Origin: JBAZQS01 sp041645075
GTDB taxonomy: Bacteria > Patescibacteriota > Patescibacteriia > 2-01-FULL-39-33
Direction of reading: 5' to 3'
DNA: 64,000 nucleotides
NCBI GenBank assembly: GCA_041645075.1
Contig: JBAZQS010000002.1
Coordinates: 15,408 to 79,407, forward strand
Of the stretch, positions 6,475 through 14,962 are shown piece after piece. The notes beneath the pieces were generated by a model, which ran no database searches, was not told where the DNA came from, and worked only from the letters and a program-made list of their open reading frames with translations. The stretch's first letter is position 1; the number at the start of each line of letters is the position of its first letter. A program made the translations under genes and the position numbers.

Positions 6475-8541
6475 ATGAAGGGTGTTAAGGGATTCGCGTT
6501 TAAAGCTCTGGGAGCTTTAGTTTTGGTTTTTGTCTTGTGCGGTTATTCCTGTAAAGGCAAGGTTAAGCCGGAGTCGCTGTTGACACCAAGTTCGGTCGGT
6601 CCGGTGGCCATACCCCAAGAGGAAATGCCCAATATGGATAATCCGACCCAATGCCTAACCAATGAGAATGGCATTCGTCAGAAGGCGATTATTACTCGCC
6701 GCGGCGTTTCTTGCAGCCAAGAGCCGGGCGGCGTGGAAGATGGTTTTGATTTGGATTATTTCCATTCTTATTTCGTCTTTGAAACCGTAGAGGTAAACGG
6801 CATCATTTATTATCGGGTTGGCATTACCCCCCGGCGGGCAAATATTAAGGGCTGGGTGTCCGGCGCCAAAGTCCAATTATGGGATACAGCGATCGGCGCC
6901 CGGTACGCGCGTCCGGAAAGTGACGATCCGGAAAAGAAAGTCAGCCAGATTCTGCCCCCGCTTTACGTGTATGGGGAAAAGGAAGATTCAATCAAGGCAA
7001 TTAAAAGCGAGTCGGTTGAACCGATTGCCCAGACCCTCTATGACTACAAGTACAAAACCCAAATGGCTTGGCCCATAACTAAGAAAGAAGAATTTCCTTT
7101 CCAGGGCAAGACCTATGAGGTTTTTCAGATCGCTTTCTTGAGTGAATACCCGCAGGGCGGCGATATTAACGCGCCCCCGCCGGTAATTACGCCCACGGTT
7201 GTGAGAACGGAAAAGCAGAAACAAGTGAAAGAAGGCGTTAAGACGATTGATGTCGTTTTTGTGATTGACACCACGCTTTCCACGACGCCGTATATTGAAG
7301 CCGTCAAAGAGACGATCCGGAAAATTATGAACAGCTTGAATGGTATTAGCGCCGGTTCATTTAAACCGGACATCGCTTTCGGGCTGGTTGAATACCGCGA
7401 TTTCGTCGACGGGCTTTACTTTAATGATAATGGCGCACAGAAGGTTTATCGGCTGTTCCAATTAACTAAGGATGCCCAGGCGTTTCTTAACCGCATTAAT
7501 ATTGTTAAGTCCGCTGGCAAATCCAGTGAGGGCTGGCAGGAAGCGGTTCTTGATGGTTTAAAAGCGGGTTTGATGGAAATCAGTTGGAGCAATGATTATT
7601 CGGAAAGGATATTGATTCTGATCGGAGATAATTCCGGCCACTCATCGGATTCGCCGGAAATTAAGACGGGCAGTAAAAGTCCGAATAATATTTCGGTTGG
7701 CGATATTACCGTTTTAGCCAGTCGTAACCGGGCCACTATTTTTTCTTTGTTGGTTAAAAACCAAGCCGAGGCGGCCGAAGTGGCTCGTCACCTTAATCAG
7801 TTTACCGAGTTTGCGGAAAAAACCGGCGGTAAATGTTTTCCTTTGGAAGTGGTCGGCGAGATGGTTGGTTTGGTTTCTAACCGTATTATTGACCCTAAAA
7901 TCCAGGAAGCGGAAATCGGTACGGAAGTGGTGACGGCTAAACTTCGTGGCAGCTCGGAATCAGCCATTAAGGAAAAAGTCGGCGAGAAGCAATATGTGGA
8001 AGTGATGAAATGGCTTAGCAAGCGCAACATCACTGACCGCGATTTAAAACCGGGGGAAATTTTCTTTTCTACCGGTTGGGTGGTTTCTGAAGCGGGCGGC
8101 GTTAAGATTCTGGCCAAAGAGGCCTATATGGCCCGTTCGGAATTGAATCTGCTTTTGACCAATCTTCAGTCACTCAAAGATTTCTTAGCCAATCCTAAGG
8201 CCTCGGTTTCACTGATTGCCGCTGCATATTTTCCTCGTGTTCGAGAGAATATGCCGAATGTTGTTCGAGAGAATATGCCGAATTTCCTCGGCGAGGAGAT
8301 TTCCTTGCCCATGAATGTTTGGCTGCAAATTAAGGGCATTCCCTTGTCCGAATACAGCATCTTGAAATTCAATAAGTCAATATTGGAACAGATGCCGGAG
8401 GAGACCAGGCGGACGATCAAACAACGGATCACGACTCAATGCCTGCCGGCGTTGATGAATGATTATAATGATTTTATCCGCTTTTCCAATCAGGATGATA
8501 TAAACAGCTTTGGCTGGGTGAGGGAAAAATACCTGCCCTAA
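6475..8541 (+). CDS. vWA-domain lipoprotein or secreted protein
   Basis: 688 aa from the ATG at 6475, which has AGGAGG 8-13 bases upstream; a longer TTG-initiated frame (6409) lacks this. The N terminus is a signal peptide ending LCGYSC, so lipid attachment at Cys is likely. Residues about 255-430 form a von Willebrand A domain: VVFVIDTTLSTTPYIEAV carries a D-x-T-x-S form of the metal site, followed by DIAFGLVEYRDF and ILILIGDNSG. Such domains bind protein ligands through a metal ion. Near residue 590 a 24-bp tandem duplication repeats the peptide VRENMPN. It heads a run of four genes with the ABC transporter, so it may be its extracytoplasmic partner. Confidence 0.8.
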   Translation: MKGVKGFAFKALGALVLVFVLCGYSCKGKVKPESLLTPSSVGPVAIPQEEMPNMDNPTQCLTNENGIRQKAIITRRGVSCSQEPGGVEDGFDLDYFHSYFVFETVEVNGIIYYRVGITPRRANIKGWVSGAKVQLWDTAIGARYARPESDDPEKKVSQILPPLYVYGEKEDSIKAIKSESVEPIAQTLYDYKYKTQMAWPITKKEEFPFQGKTYEVFQIAFLSEYPQGGDINAPPPVITPTVVRTEKQKQVKEGVKTIDVVFVIDTTLSTTPYIEAVKETIRKIMNSLNGISAGSFKPDIAFGLVEYRDFVDGLYFNDNGAQKVYRLFQLTKDAQAFLNRINIVKSAGKSSEGWQEAVLDGLKAGLMEISWSNDYSERILILIGDNSGHSSDSPEIKTGSKSPNNISVGDITVLASRNRATIFSLLVKNQAEAAEVARHLNQFTEFAEKTGGKCFPLEVVGEMVGLVSNRIIDPKIQEAEIGTEVVTAKLRGSSESAIKEKVGEKQYVEVMKWLSKRNITDRDLKPGEIFFSTGWVVSEAGGVKILAKEAYMARSELNLLLTNLQSLKDFLANPKASVSLIAAAYFPRVRENMPNVVRENMPNFLGEEISLPMNVWLQIKGIPLSEYSILKFNKSILEQMPEETRRTIKQRITTQCLPALMNDYNDFIRFSNQDDINSFGWVREKYLP

Positions 8542-8551
8542 GCTGATTAAT

Positions 8552-8587
8552 CCGGGGAAGGCCTCGCAAATAAGCAACCTTCCCCGG
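8552..8587 (+). other. strong hairpin between vWA and ABC ATPase genes
   Basis: A 10-bp stem CCGGGGAAGG/CCTTCCCCGG without a T-run. It could stabilise the upstream mRNA or act as a weak terminator. Confidence 0.45.
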
Positions 8588-8622
8588 AAACGTAAACTCA
8601 AACCAAGAAAAGGATGAAACTC

Positions 8623-9399
8623 ATGGAACCAGTGGTAGAGAGAGAAACAATGAAAAAAAAACTAACATGGTATCCGACTTTTGTCTTGCAAAACGTTAGT
8701 AAATTTTTTACCGTCGGCGGAGAAACAATTAAAGCGGTTGGTAATGCCTCGGTTTCAATTCCTTCTGGATGTATTACTGGGATTATAGGCGAAAACGGTT
8801 CCGGCAAAACCACTTTATTGCATTTAATGGGCGGGCTCTATAAACCCGACCGTGGCCGGATTTATTACTATCATCCTGAGTACAAACGTTATTTCCTCAT
8901 ACCGTATAACAACAAAAAATATATGCAGTATTTTTTGCGCCATCAGGTCGCTTGGATTTTTCAGAAATTAAATCTGATTTCACATTTGACGGTTTGGCAA
9001 AATATCGTATTGCCGCTTTTCTTGAAAGGACAGTCCTATAAAAAAGAGGAGATTATCAAGCTTTTAAAAATACTGCGCCTGATCGATCCGGAAAGAAATA
9101 TTAATTTAATGAATAAGCGGCCGGAACAGCTTTCCAGCGGCGAGCAGCAGCGCGTAGCCATTGCTCGAGCTTTGGTGGCCAGGCCGCAGGTGATTTTGGC
9201 CGATGAGCCGACCGGCAACCTTGACTTGCGAAACCGCGATGTTTTTATGGAGATTCTTAAAGCGGCAAACCGAGATTACGGTATTACAGTCGTTTTAATT
9301 ACGCAGGAAGTTAGCTTGGTGAAGAAGTACTGCCATGCCTGTATTCTGTGTGAAAAATCCAATCAAGGAAATATTTGCGGTCAGCTGCAATGGCTTTAA
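8623..9399 (+). CDS. ABC transporter ATP-binding protein, MacB/LolD type, lacking the H-loop histidine
   Basis: About 258 aa. Walker [11 protein letters not shown]-loop [17 protein letters not shown], signature [15 protein letters not shown] and Walker [13 protein letters not shown] are intact. The H-loop, normally VTHD, reads LITQEV, so the switch histidine is glutamine. The region after Walker A carries a Tyr-rich insertion ([24 protein letters not shown]). The start at 8623 has AAAAGGA at proper distance; ATG 8614 is the alternative. The large permease follows 35 bases downstream. The pair would couple ATP hydrolysis to mechanical movement of a periplasmic domain, as in MacB. Confidence 0.9.
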   Translation: MEPVVERETMKKKLTWYPTFVLQNVSKFFTVGGETIKAVGNASVSIPSGCITGIIGENGSGKTTLLHLMGGLYKPDRGRIYYYHPEYKRYFLIPYNNKKYMQYFLRHQVAWIFQKLNLISHLTVWQNIVLPLFLKGQSYKKEEIIKLLKILRLIDPERNINLMNKRPEQLSSGEQQRVAIARALVARPQVILADEPTGNLDLRNRDVFMEILKAANRDYGITVVLITQEVSLVKKYCHACILCEKSNQGNICGQLQWL

Positions 9400-9434
9400 A
9401 ATCCCACGCAGATTACTAAAGGGAGGTAAGATAA

Positions 9435-12400
9435 ATGAGAGGGTCAGATGATGGTATTTATGTTAGACCAATTAAACCGAAAGATCGCGATAAAGAGCCG
9501 GGAGCGATTAAAACATTGCGGTATACTATTTCCTATATCCGCTTTAACTTTTTTGCTTTCTTGCTTAATATTTTGACGATTGGCATTGCGGGAATTTCGA
9601 TTATGGCCTTTGGCTATCTGGCTTATGCCGGCTATCAGGAAGCGCGGAGTAAACTGGAAAATAGTCAGACCAAAAAAATTATCGTCAGCTGTGTGGCTGA
9701 TGAACGGCTTGATGAGACCAAGCGGTTTAATGCCAAGAAAATTGAAGAAATGAAAAAATTGCCTTGGGTGGTTGTCGCTTTTGAACGGGTCTGCCAGAAT
9801 GTTTATTTAAATATCTCCGGCGGCGACCCAAAATTGTCTTACATTGAAGGCACGATTCCCCATGACCCAGAAATTGACCCATTGTCAATGGAATGGGGCG
9901 GCGGTGTCAGTTCGCAGGACTCGGAAGAAATCGTCGTTACCTCATCGCTTTTAGATGAGCTTATCCGGCCGGCAATGGGGCGCGCTGGCGAATCAAGGGC
10001 TTTGCGACCGGAGGTGATTCGTTTGACGGTCAGAAGAACGGCCGGCAACGAAGAAAAAGATTTCCGCCGCGAGTACCAATTGGTCGGTGTCTTGAACAGC
10101 AAAATCAAGAAGGCCTTTATTCCGTTACGGCAAGCCAAATATCTGGAAATGTGGTGCGGCAGCAAGATTGACGACATGCCCGTGGTAGGCGGCAAAATTT
10201 CTCAACCGGAGATTGAAGTCAAAACCGGCCGCCTGTATGTTTCCAGTAATATCAGCGGAGAGACCCTGGATCAGGCCAAGAAGCATTTCCAAATTGACCT
10301 AAAAGAAATTTTTTCTTATCGGGAGCCGGTTATCGGCGACATCGGCGAGATGAGAATTTTCCGAAAAGATAATCAGGCATTTTATAACGCGGATATCGCC
10401 AAATTACAGAGCTTATTGCCAAATGATGTTAATATTTTTTCGGGCAATCAGGTTAAGGCGACATTTCGACTGGAACAGCGTGAAGTAAAAGGAGCAATCC
10501 TGCAGGCATTTTCCCTAAACGATCCACGTTTACGGAATTTAAAAATGATGGACAACAAAGGCATTGATACGGCCATCACCTCTCTTTACAGCGTGGTTAT
10601 TTCCAAAGATCTCGCCAGCCGGCATTTGCCTTATGGCCTTGAGTCCCAGCCGGATTTAGTAGTGGAAATCGGACCGTTTCCGGTTAGCCTGAAAATTGTC
10701 GGCGCTTCCGAGGGCTATATTAACGATACGCCTTTTGACGCCTTATGCAGCCTTGATACTTTCAATTGTTTAAATCTGAACGTGGAATTAAAGAAGTTTT
10801 GCTTGGTGGTCATGACCAATCGGGCGACCGCTAAGCGGCTGAAAAACGGCGACTATCCAGTGAAAAAGGGCCAAACAGCCAAGACCTTTCCGATTATTGA
10901 AAAGAAAATCAAAACTTGGGATTCCGACCCAAGTTCTAAGACGGTTCATTCTGCTGCCGGCGCGGATCGGAGAGATTCGGCCACCGCCCAAATAAATTCT
11001 TCTAACTCGTCTTTTGATGCGGGAGATTATTGCGCGATTGCCGCTCTGGAAGGCGATCGCGGCTCAATCAGTAAATTCATTAAAGATCATTTCAACGACC
11101 CAAAGGTTGAAGTCATTGAACTCTCGGTTGTTGGCAACTGCAAGGTCTTAAGCGGCGACAAGACCAGAGAAGCAGAAATCGCTTTTTGCAATCCGGAAGA
11201 AATCAGTCATAGTCAATTGCCTTGGGCCTACCGGAGTTATCCTCTGGAAAGTGGCTCTGGTCTGGCAAGCGAAGAGGATTTTCCGTCGGATTATTCAATT
11301 GGGATAGGCGATACCCGCCTTGATTTGGTAAAAATTGACCAGGTCTTTCCGCGCGGGTACATTCTAGTCGGTCAAAAAAAGATGTCGGTTTTACTTCCCG
11401 GTCTGCAGAAACTTGAGGCAAAAAAAAGTACTGACGGAGAATATTTACCCGGCTTCCTTGATGTAACCATTAATAATCCGGTTAGTTATGAAAACGTGAA
11501 AGCGGCGATTGAGGGGCAGGGGCTTATCGTTAAAGAAGTCCGGGTGCCAAAAAACATCCAGGTGACTTGTTACCAATTCAGTTCGCTTCAGCCAGATGGG
11601 AAAATCAGCCGCCAATTAATTTCTTCTTTAAAGGCCGATAGAACATTTCTTGATGTTTGCCCCGAGATTAAAATTGAAGCGGCAATCGGCGGCCTGCCAC
11701 TGGAAAATAAATTTTCTTTTATCGGCAGTTACGTTGATGACCGGATCAAAACAAACATACCGGTTAAACTTGGCGGTTGGCTTACCGGCTCGTCGCCTAA
11801 TGAAGTGATGTTGCCGGAAAAAATGCTGGCAAACACCTCTAAGGATCCGAAAAATTTGATTGGTGAAAGCGTGACTCTGATATTTGAACGCCAAGTCAAG
11901 AGGTCCTACGGCGAGCCAACACTAGACGTTAAATGCGCTGTGGCCGGAATCACCACTGACGATCATGGCTATCTGCCCTTGGATCTGGTGAAAAGGGCTT
12001 ACCTCTGGCAAACCGGTCGTCTGCCCTACAACGAGCGCAGTGGCACCTTCGTCAGCTCGGAAAACCTTTACGATAAATCCGGCCACGAGTCGTGCAAGAT
12101 CTACGTCAGAAATATTGCCGACGTTCGGCCGGCCGTTAACTACTTGCGCCAAGACCTTGGCTATGATACGGAAGATTATCTAAAAGATCAAGAACGAATT
12201 CGCGAGCTGGGCCGGATTTTGACTTTCTTGGTGATGATGATTGTTGTTGGCAACGTGATTTCCGGCATTCTTAATGTCGTGATCACCACCTTAATGAACA
12301 CCAAAACCAGGATTTATGAAATCGGCATCTTGCGGGCTCATGGCGCCAGCAATCGGTTGATTAAACGGATTTTTTTCCAACTCGGCTTAATGATGGGATT

Positions 12401-12647
12401 CGCCTCCTTTGCGGTTGCTTTTGCGGCCGCACCGCTGGTAATCGAACTGATCGCTTTTTCAATCAAGAAGGCCTTCTCAGTTGAGCTGACCAGGATTATG
12501 TCGGTCCCGTTTATCAGTTTTGATTACTGGTGGCTGCATTTGCTTGGACTGTTAATTACGGTTTTGTTCTGTGTCTTCGGCGTATTTTGGTCAGCGCTTT
12601 TGGCCTGCAAAACGCCAATTGTTAAGGCCTTAATTTCCGGAAAATAA
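9435..12647 (+). CDS. large MacB/FtsX-type ABC permease
   Basis: 1070 aa. One membrane helix near the N terminus (about 33-60) is followed by roughly 850 extracytoplasmic residues, then three helices in a C-terminal FtsX-like domain (about 925-1065), which includes the family pattern TRIYEIGILRAHGASNRLIKRIFF. MacB and LolC/E have the same topology but much smaller external domains (MacB about 650 aa in all), so this external region is unusually large and I recognise no domain in it. GGGAGG precedes the start. With its ATPase it should form a type VII (mechanotransmission) ABC complex. Cargo is unknown; toxin, lipoprotein or adhesin handling are all possible. Confidence 0.88.
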   Translation: MRGSDDGIYVRPIKPKDRDKEPGAIKTLRYTISYIRFNFFAFLLNILTIGIAGISIMAFGYLAYAGYQEARSKLENSQTKKIIVSCVADERLDETKRFNAKKIEEMKKLPWVVVAFERVCQNVYLNISGGDPKLSYIEGTIPHDPEIDPLSMEWGGGVSSQDSEEIVVTSSLLDELIRPAMGRAGESRALRPEVIRLTVRRTAGNEEKDFRREYQLVGVLNSKIKKAFIPLRQAKYLEMWCGSKIDDMPVVGGKISQPEIEVKTGRLYVSSNISGETLDQAKKHFQIDLKEIFSYREPVIGDIGEMRIFRKDNQAFYNADIAKLQSLLPNDVNIFSGNQVKATFRLEQREVKGAILQAFSLNDPRLRNLKMMDNKGIDTAITSLYSVVISKDLASRHLPYGLESQPDLVVEIGPFPVSLKIVGASEGYINDTPFDALCSLDTFNCLNLNVELKKFCLVVMTNRATAKRLKNGDYPVKKGQTAKTFPIIEKKIKTWDSDPSSKTVHSAAGADRRDSATAQINSSNSSFDAGDYCAIAALEGDRGSISKFIKDHFNDPKVEVIELSVVGNCKVLSGDKTREAEIAFCNPEEISHSQLPWAYRSYPLESGSGLASEEDFPSDYSIGIGDTRLDLVKIDQVFPRGYILVGQKKMSVLLPGLQKLEAKKSTDGEYLPGFLDVTINNPVSYENVKAAIEGQGLIVKEVRVPKNIQVTCYQFSSLQPDGKISRQLISSLKADRTFLDVCPEIKIEAAIGGLPLENKFSFIGSYVDDRIKTNIPVKLGGWLTGSSPNEVMLPEKMLANTSKDPKNLIGESVTLIFERQVKRSYGEPTLDVKCAVAGITTDDHGYLPLDLVKRAYLWQTGRLPYNERSGTFVSSENLYDKSGHESCKIYVRNIADVRPAVNYLRQDLGYDTEDYLKDQERIRELGRILTFLVMMIVVGNVISGILNVVITTLMNTKTRIYEIGILRAHGASNRLIKRIFFQLGLMMGFASFAVAFAAAPLVIELIAFSIKKAFSVELTRIMSVPFISFDYWWLHLLGLLITVLFCVFGVFWSALLACKTPIVKALISGK

Positions 12648-12659
12648 GGAGGAAGTAAA

Positions 12660-13493
12660 ATGAATCAAGAAGAACATGACCAAAACGAAGGATTACCTTC
12701 AATTCCAATTAAGACCCCTGAAGCAGAACCCGATCGCGAACCGATTTTGCTTAAACCCATGTTCTCGCCGTTTTTGAGGAAGAGGCAGAAAAGTTCGTGG
12801 TCCGCTTTTCAGATCATCGGTCAGTTGATTATCATCGCCGGTTTTTTCTCGGCGGGCTGGATCGCGCATGATTATCGGTCGCAGCTGAAACCACTGATTA
12901 ATAAAATTAATCCGTCGCCCGCGCCAACACCTGAACCGTTTATTGAGTTAAACAAATCGCTGGTTGTGGCCATGCTCTCGGAAATCAACGCCGAGCAGAA
13001 GCGAGTCAGTGATGATAAATACGGATTGCAAGATAGGATTGACCGGTGCGATTTAACCTGGAAGGTTTTGAGAAATTCCGGTTACACTAAGGATTCAAAT
13101 GAATGTAAGGGAATCTTCAAAGAAGCCCGGGAGCTTAAGAGGGGTTTGATTCAGAATAATCAACAGCTGGCCAAACTCAATAAAGCGGCCGATGGCTTGC
13201 GCGATGTGCTTCAGGACATTCGTTTGAAGGGCTATGTTATCAATAATCCGAAAACCCAGAAGTTGGTTTCTAATGTTGAGATTGCTCTGGGCGTCCGCCA
13301 GGGTCTTAATGAAGATGGCGGCGGATTAATTTCAGACCGAGATTGGAATGGCGAGGACCCCGACGAATTTATGAAGGGCCTTAAAAATAGCGGTCTAGAA
13401 AAACCGGTTGTCACTCCGTCATCGGTTCCGGTTGCGACCCAGTCGCCGGCTTCAAAAATTCCCGTCGCGGTGCCGATAACCGGGAATCAGTAA
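12660..13493 (+). CDS. membrane-anchored coiled-coil protein, function unknown
   Basis: 277 aa, starting 12 bases after the permease with AAGGAGG, so co-translated. A cytoplasmic N terminus of about 45 residues precedes one membrane helix (about 48-68), a short Pro-rich linker, then a Lys/Glu/Asp-rich helical region (about 95-200) with two Cys, and a Pro/Val/Thr-rich tail. The plan repeats that of the 313-aa protein at 4891. In MacB systems a membrane-fusion protein with long helices sits next to the permease; this could be a functional analogue, but no sequence signature of that family is visible. Confidence 0.7.
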   Translation: MNQEEHDQNEGLPSIPIKTPEAEPDREPILLKPMFSPFLRKRQKSSWSAFQIIGQLIIIAGFFSAGWIAHDYRSQLKPLINKINPSPAPTPEPFIELNKSLVVAMLSEINAEQKRVSDDKYGLQDRIDRCDLTWKVLRNSGYTKDSNECKGIFKEARELKRGLIQNNQQLAKLNKAADGLRDVLQDIRLKGYVINNPKTQKLVSNVEIALGVRQGLNEDGGGLISDRDWNGEDPDEFMKGLKNSGLEKPVVTPSSVPVATQSPASKIPVAVPITGNQ

Positions 13494-13527
13494 CGTTCTT
13501 TTTTGACCGTTCTTTATCAATATCAAC

Positions 13528-13557
13528 AGTCCAGTACTAAAAGTGCTGGACTTTTTA
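13528..13557 (+). terminator. terminator of the vWA/ABC gene group
   Basis: AGTCCAGTACT/AGTGCTGGACT stem with an AAA loop, followed by TTTTTATTT. It ends the run begun at 6475. Confidence 0.85.
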
Positions 13558-13572
13558 TTTATATTTAATGCC

Positions 13573-13601
13573 TTGACAACCAGGGTAATTAAGCGTAAAT
13601 T
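13573..13601 (+). promoter_or_regulatory. promoter of the RuvA-like/M50 pair
   Basis: TTGACA, 17 bases, TAAATT, about 50 bases before the start codon; another TTGACA follows at about 13622, next to the SD. Confidence 0.55.
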
Positions 13602-13653
13602 GAAATGAAACGAATGGTTTTTTGACAATTAATTATTATCAGGAGGAAGATAA

Positions 13654-14109
13654 ATGAGCCGCAGAAAAAGGAAATCAAACTTATTTCGATTCCCGACCAG
13701 TAAGTGGTGGCGTCGCGGCCAAGCCTTAGCCGATTTTTTAGGCGGTATGATTTTTGGCCTGGCGGAACAATTGGCTGGCTGGCTGATTAGGTTTTTTAAG
13801 TTTTTTGGGCGGGTAATCTATTGGTTAATAATCAAGATTCCGGGTCGTAAGAAGAAAGACACGAGACAAAACGAAATCCAGCCAGAAAAAAATTTACCGA
13901 AAGAAACTGCCAGTCCTTTGGCGGACTGGCCGCCTCAAGCCCAAGAGGCCATTGCCGCCTTAATTTCTTTGGGGGTGGCAAAAGCAAACGCCGGCCCGGC
14001 CATTGCCAAGGCCCGGGCTAACCTTGGGTCAGGCGCTTCAACCCAGGATTTAATTAGAGAAGGTCTGAAATACCGACGCGGAATATCGGAGATGGGAGCG
14101 GAAAAATGA
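13654..14109 (+). CDS. membrane-associated protein with C-terminal RuvA domain III-like module
   Basis: 151 aa with AGGAGG before the start. Residues 1-22 are very basic; 23-62 are hydrophobic or amphipathic (two membrane-associated helices); 63-93 are a charged linker. Residues about 95-141 (AQEAIAALISLGV ... STQDLIREGLK) match the three-helix pattern of RuvA domain III, the part of RuvA that contacts the RuvB motor. The DNA-binding domains I and II of RuvA are absent. The module also resembles UBA-like helix bundles, so RuvB binding is only a hypothesis. The stop codon overlaps the start of the M50 protease (ATGA), suggesting coupled synthesis. Confidence 0.65.
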   Translation: MSRRKRKSNLFRFPTSKWWRRGQALADFLGGMIFGLAEQLAGWLIRFFKFFGRVIYWLIIKIPGRKKKDTRQNEIQPEKNLPKETASPLADWPPQAQEAIAALISLGVAKANAGPAIAKARANLGSGASTQDLIREGLKYRRGISEMGAEK

Positions 14110-14762
14110 TTGGCGATAAAAATTTTTGGCTTTCAGTTATGATTTTTATAGTTGCTTGGTATTTATGGAAAAGCTTGTTGATGTATCCGTTGCGGCTGTT
14201 GGTCACTCTACTTCATGAAAGCGGCCACGCCTTAGCCGCGGTTTTGACCGGTGGCGCCACGGAATTTATCAGTGTTGATATTCGTGGCAATGGCCGCGCG
14301 GTAACCAAGGGCGGGATCCGGCTGGTCATTTTAAACGGTGGCTATTTGGGCAGCGTGATTCTTGGCGTTTTTGTCTACCTTCTGCCTTATGGCCGATTTG
14401 GCCGCTATGCCCTAATGATTTTAGCCGCCTTGCTTTTGCTGATTGCCATTTTGTGGATCAGGGACTTTTTTACTATGATTTTTTCGCTCGGCTTAGGTCT
14501 GGGACTGGTTTTAATCAATTTATCGGTCTCCAATTCTTCCGCCATGCTCGTCGCCAAGTTTATCGGTTCTTGCTGTATTCTTTACTCGGTGTTAAATATT
14601 GATTTCCATTTTCGTTACGGCAGGATGTTCTTTAACCGCCAAACCGACGATCAGGAATTGGCAAAATTAACAAAAATACCTGCCCGCCTTTGGCAGTTGG
14701 TCTGGCTCATTATTTCTCTGGTTATTTTTCTGCTCCTTACCAAGTCCACCCTAATGGAATAG
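14106..14762 (+). CDS. M50-type membrane metalloprotease
   Basis: 218 aa with about six hydrophobic helices. HESGH at residues 37-41 sits in the first conserved helix and matches the zinc-binding HExxH of intramembrane M50B peptidases. The second M50 motif (NxxPxxxxDG) is not evident; an LNGGYLGSV segment near 77-85 resembles the motif of the shorter M50B-like branch. Such enzymes cut within membranes in regulated proteolysis or protein quality control. The last codons and stop lie inside repeat C, so the present C terminus (STLME) is probably repeat-derived. It overlaps the preceding gene by four bases. Confidence 0.8.
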   Translation: MIGDKNFWLSVMIFIVAWYLWKSLLMYPLRLLVTLLHESGHALAAVLTGGATEFISVDIRGNGRAVTKGGIRLVILNGGYLGSVILGVFVYLLPYGRFGRYALMILAALLLLIAILWIRDFFTMIFSLGLGLGLVLINLSVSNSSAMLVAKFIGSCCILYSVLNIDFHFRYGRMFFNRQTDDQELAKLTKIPARLWQLVWLIISLVIFLLLTKSTLME

Positions 14763-14817
14763 GGCGATGCCCAAATTTTTGCTTTAGCAAAAATTTTATT
14801 CCACAGGGTGAACCCTT
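14752..14817. repeat. repeat C, copy 1: imperfect palindrome at a gene end
   Basis: About 62 bp shared with 49996-50057. The outer arms ACCCTAATGGAATA and TATTCCACAGGGT are roughly inverted, and the centre is the hairpin AAATTTTTGC/GCAAAAATTT with loop TTTA. It carries the stop codon of the M50 gene. Confidence 0.75.
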
Positions 14818-14843
14818 AACGGTGTTTATTAGTAGCATTTATT

Positions 14844-14880
14844 AAGTCCGGACCGAGAGTGGTGCCGGACTTTTTAATTT
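14844..14880 (+). terminator. terminator after the M50 gene
   Basis: AAGTCCGG/CCGGACTT stem with a long loop, then TTTTTAATTTTTTTT. Confidence 0.8.
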
Positions 14881-14900
14881 TTTTTATCAATTTCCGCCAT

Positions 14901-14930
14901 TTGGTTCAAATCTATCATTCGTGTTATAAT
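14901..14930 (+). promoter_or_regulatory. promoter of the P-type ATPase gene
   Basis: TTGGTT, 18 bases, TATAAT, about 30 bases before the start codon; the leader is AT-rich without SD. Confidence 0.5.
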
Positions 14931-14962
14931 TAATTTGGAAAATATTAATTTTTAATCTTTAA

